From Dichomitus squalens LYAD-421 SS1 (taxonomy: Eukaryota; Basidiomycota; Agaricomycetes; Polyporales; Polyporaceae): a stretch of DNA of 64,000 bases. Below the pieces are notes generated by a model, which ran no database searches, was not told where the DNA came from, and saw only the letters and a list, made by a program, of their open reading frames with translations. Shown here piece after piece: positions 61,644 through 64,000 of this stretch; the stretch's first letter is position 1, and each line of letters begins with the position of its first letter. Location: contig NW_006766887.1 of assembly GCF_000275845.1 (NCBI RefSeq), positions 228,238 through 292,237 on the forward strand, in the 5' to 3' direction. Both the position numbers and the translations under genes were made by a program.

Positions 61644-62474
61644 GTCGGGTCAAAACCATGGATGGTTGGTGAGGAAAGGAGGGACTAGCGATACAGAAGT
61701 GAATGAGGATGTTCAGATAGCGATACAAATATTAGCAGCAAGTGCGGAGGGTAGCATGACAGAAGAGGGAGGAACAAGGTACCATCTGCGCTGACAGGCC
61801 GGGAATGACCCGCATATACTTAGCCGCCCACCGGGTTCTCCTACGCTCACCGCCAAAGTCTAATGCGCGCCCGTTGCTTCTGAACAATCAGCGTCGGATT
61901 GGCATCACCTCTACGCTGCGAACCGAAACGACACCCAGATCATCTCGACCAATGCCGGCATTCGTCGTCAATCTCAAAGGATGACTCACTTGGTGAACTT
62001 GTGAGGTTGCAGTAACCCAGTATCGCGTTCCTGAAGTTACTGAACCAGCGATCTGGAAGAGCGAGACATCTCTGTACACGCTTGAAACACGCAGTCTCCC
62101 GAATATCTGTATATGTGCAGTCTGCTGACACCGGTTTGTGGTCGGCGCTGTAGATATCTGGACATATCGAAGAGCGTTTAGACGCGTCACGGGTCCACAG
62201 GGACCTTGGAGGCGAACGTCAGTCGAACATTCTAAGACTGCTGAAACGCTCTAGAACCAGTGCAGTCAGCATAGTCCCCCGGTCGATAGCTGTCTCCTTG
62301 GATCCAAATCACCATGATCGTGTACGAGTGGTGGACGAGATCAGGACATCAGAAGAGGCATGCGAGGCGCTGTACCTCATTGTGGTTATGGACATTCGCA
62401 CGTTCGTCTTCACACATCTGATATGCAAGTTATAACGGTGATAGTTTCCCCTAAATATCACCCCACGCTTCCAT
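61644..62474. other. intergenic region
   Basis: Promoter side of APP1 and 3' flank of the second dienelactone hydrolase. No gene seen. Confidence 0.5.
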
Positions 62475-63478
62475 TCACAGGTACTTCCGGAGCCATTCCA
62501 CGGAAGCCTTGAAAGCACCCTCCTTGCCCGCCTTGACCTCCGGCTTGCTCTGCAGCAGAAGTTGAGTCAAAGTCCGGCTTGGTATGCCCAAGGTACACGT
62601 ACCAGGTCACCACGGACCGTGAATCCGTGGACGCAACCGGGCCAATACGTGCGCTGGTAGCCAGGGGCGAACTTGCCCTTGCCAAAGATCTCGTCTGCGA
62701 CCTGCTGCAACTCGGGGCCGAATTGCCGGTCGACTTCGCAGGAGTTAATGAGAAGCGGGGCCTTCGCGACCTCGAAGTACTTCTGGAGGTCCGGAGTTTT
62801 GAGGAGGGAAGGGTGAGAGACCGCCACGGCATGGAAGTCGCCCGTGAATGCGAAATCGAAGCTGAGACGACCGCCGTAGCAGTAACCGAGGGTGCCGAAC
62901 CTGGTGACACCCTCGGTCTTGAGGACGTCGATCACCGAACGGACAATAACTTTGGCCCTCTCGACAGGATGGCGGTCAAGCCACCCCCAGAAATCGAATG
63001 TCGAATCGGGGACGAAGGCATCCAGAGGGGCGGGCTCATCGTCGAAGAGATCGGGAATGACGACCTTGAAGCCGTTGCGCGCGAAGTCGTCCGCCAGGAG
63101 CTGTTAGGTCATCAGTGTCGTGAGCCAGGTCGTTGCCATCTCAGATGGGGAGATGTTGCTGACCAGGTTATTCTCGAACTTGAGACCGAAGGCATCACTA
63201 AGGTACAAGACGACCTCATCCTTCGGGTAGTCTCCGGCGGGAGTGGCAACATAGCACTCAATGCCACCAATCGTCTGGGTGGTACCTGAGCATGGATGTC
63301 AGAGTGAGCGACGGCATTCACAGGTAAACCACTAGCGCATGCCAGCCACTGACCCTCCGGAGTACCCTCGTGGCGGACACCTGTGTATCGACCGATGGTC
63401 CCAATCAATCGATGGTTAAGTCGTCACGGTATGTGTCTCGGAGAGCTCACCCTTGAAGCATTCGGCGCAAAGAGACAT
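62475..63478 (-). CDS. dienelactone hydrolase family protein, copy 2
   Basis: Paralog of the gene at 33403 with the same intron positions near both ends. It opens MSLCAECFKG then VRHEGTPEG. The catalytic set is FGTLGYCYGGRLSFD (Cys), LLINSCEVDRQF (Asp) and YWPGCVHGFTVRGD (His). The last exon reads SKPEVKAGKEGAFKASVEWL and ends in RKYL at the TGA 62477-62475. About 250 residues, intact. The two copies differ most in the lid region between the first strand and the Cys motif (here DEPAPLDAFVPDSTFDFWGW), so substrate range may differ. Function in aromatic-compound breakdown is an inference from the family name only. Confidence 0.92.
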
Positions 63479-64000
63479 GGCGAAGTTTAATCAGGCGTTG
63501 AGGTGCTTGCAGAGTGCAGTAGTGGGTCTGTGTGTTATGACTGCCATTTCTTGGAGTTGTAGGGGGTATATATACAACCATGCCATGAGCGTTGGTCGAG
63601 AATGTTTATCGGGAACGTCCATATCATCGGATCATCTCACCCAATAGGAGGCATAGCTGTACATGTACGAAAGGCAAGAATATGTGCCTACAGGTGCTGA
63701 TCATAGTTACCGGGGTGGACAACACTGAGGTAGGCACCAGAATCACCGTGACGCGGCGGAATGAGTTCCGATACGCGGCTGCTTCGAGGGCATTTCTGCG
63801 TTTACGGGATGCAAAAATGTCACGTCGGCCGATCAGAGACCTCAGCAGCAAGAACCTGAGTAATCTGGAAGCTTGGCTGGATCTAGGAGGAGGAGTGGGG
63901 CTCACGGACAGCTGATGGCTAGCCCTGCGAGCGGTGTACGCAGCAAGCAGATTTGACTCGAAATCACCCAAGCAAGCACGGGGTGCTATATCACCGTGTT
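63479..64000. other. right window edge, no supported gene
   Basis: Upstream region of dienelactone hydrolase copy 2. Short frames on both strands at 63592-63971 have no family signal. Confidence 0.45.

Overview
This is nuclear DNA from a filamentous basidiomycete. The genes carry many short GT-AG introns of about 50-60 nt, lie close together on both strands, and include families typical of Agaricomycetes: a Ppo-type fatty-acid oxygenase, TMEM184/DUF300, F-box, RING and GATA proteins, and dienelactone hydrolases. Two genes for fungal immunomodulatory proteins (the LZ-8 family known from Ganoderma and related mushrooms) point to a polypore-like mushroom. Species is an inference.

Layout. The left end (1-1733) is repeat-rich and gene-poor. 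A ToxD-like medium-chain reductase pseudogene (1734-2950) is followed by about 2.5 kb without a convincing gene. Next come a complete linoleate dioxygenase/P450 fusion (5446-9914), a DUF676 lipase (10501-12276), a coiled-coil protein (12626-14462), a predicted 66-residue Arg-rich protein (15070-15328, minus) and a TMEM184-like membrane protein (16320-19650, minus). Two intact reductase paralogs (21033-22265 and 24127-25351) form a tandem segmental duplication. A Tc1/mariner-like MITE and a 342-bp inverted-repeat element with a Copia-like primer-binding motif lie between them.

The middle holds two immunomodulatory-protein genes (25589-25960 minus; 32374-32721 plus). They share a promoter and a 5'UTR layout with two introns around a 20-nt exon. 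Between them are a RING protein, tRNA 2'-phosphotransferase TPT1 and a doubtful ORF. A dienelactone hydrolase and an F-box protein follow (both minus), then RTC4 (plus), HGH1 (minus) and the SAGA subunit SPT20 (plus). SPT20 is interrupted by a 311-N gap and a 552-bp LTR, and 864 bp of it is repeated exactly; this looks like two haplotypes, one carrying a retrotransposon, joined in the assembly.

The right part has a class IVb GATA factor, an unrecognised zinc-ribbon protein, the DEAD-box helicase DED1, a Sec72-like TPR protein, phosphatidate phosphatase APP1 and a second dienelactone hydrolase.

Most genes are unrelated housekeeping or regulatory loci. The local gene families (reductases, immunomodulatory proteins, dienelactone hydrolases) and transposon remnants are the dynamic part. 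I saw no CRISPR array, rRNA or tRNA. Exon limits were worked out by hand from splice signals, reading phase and family similarity, without transcript data.
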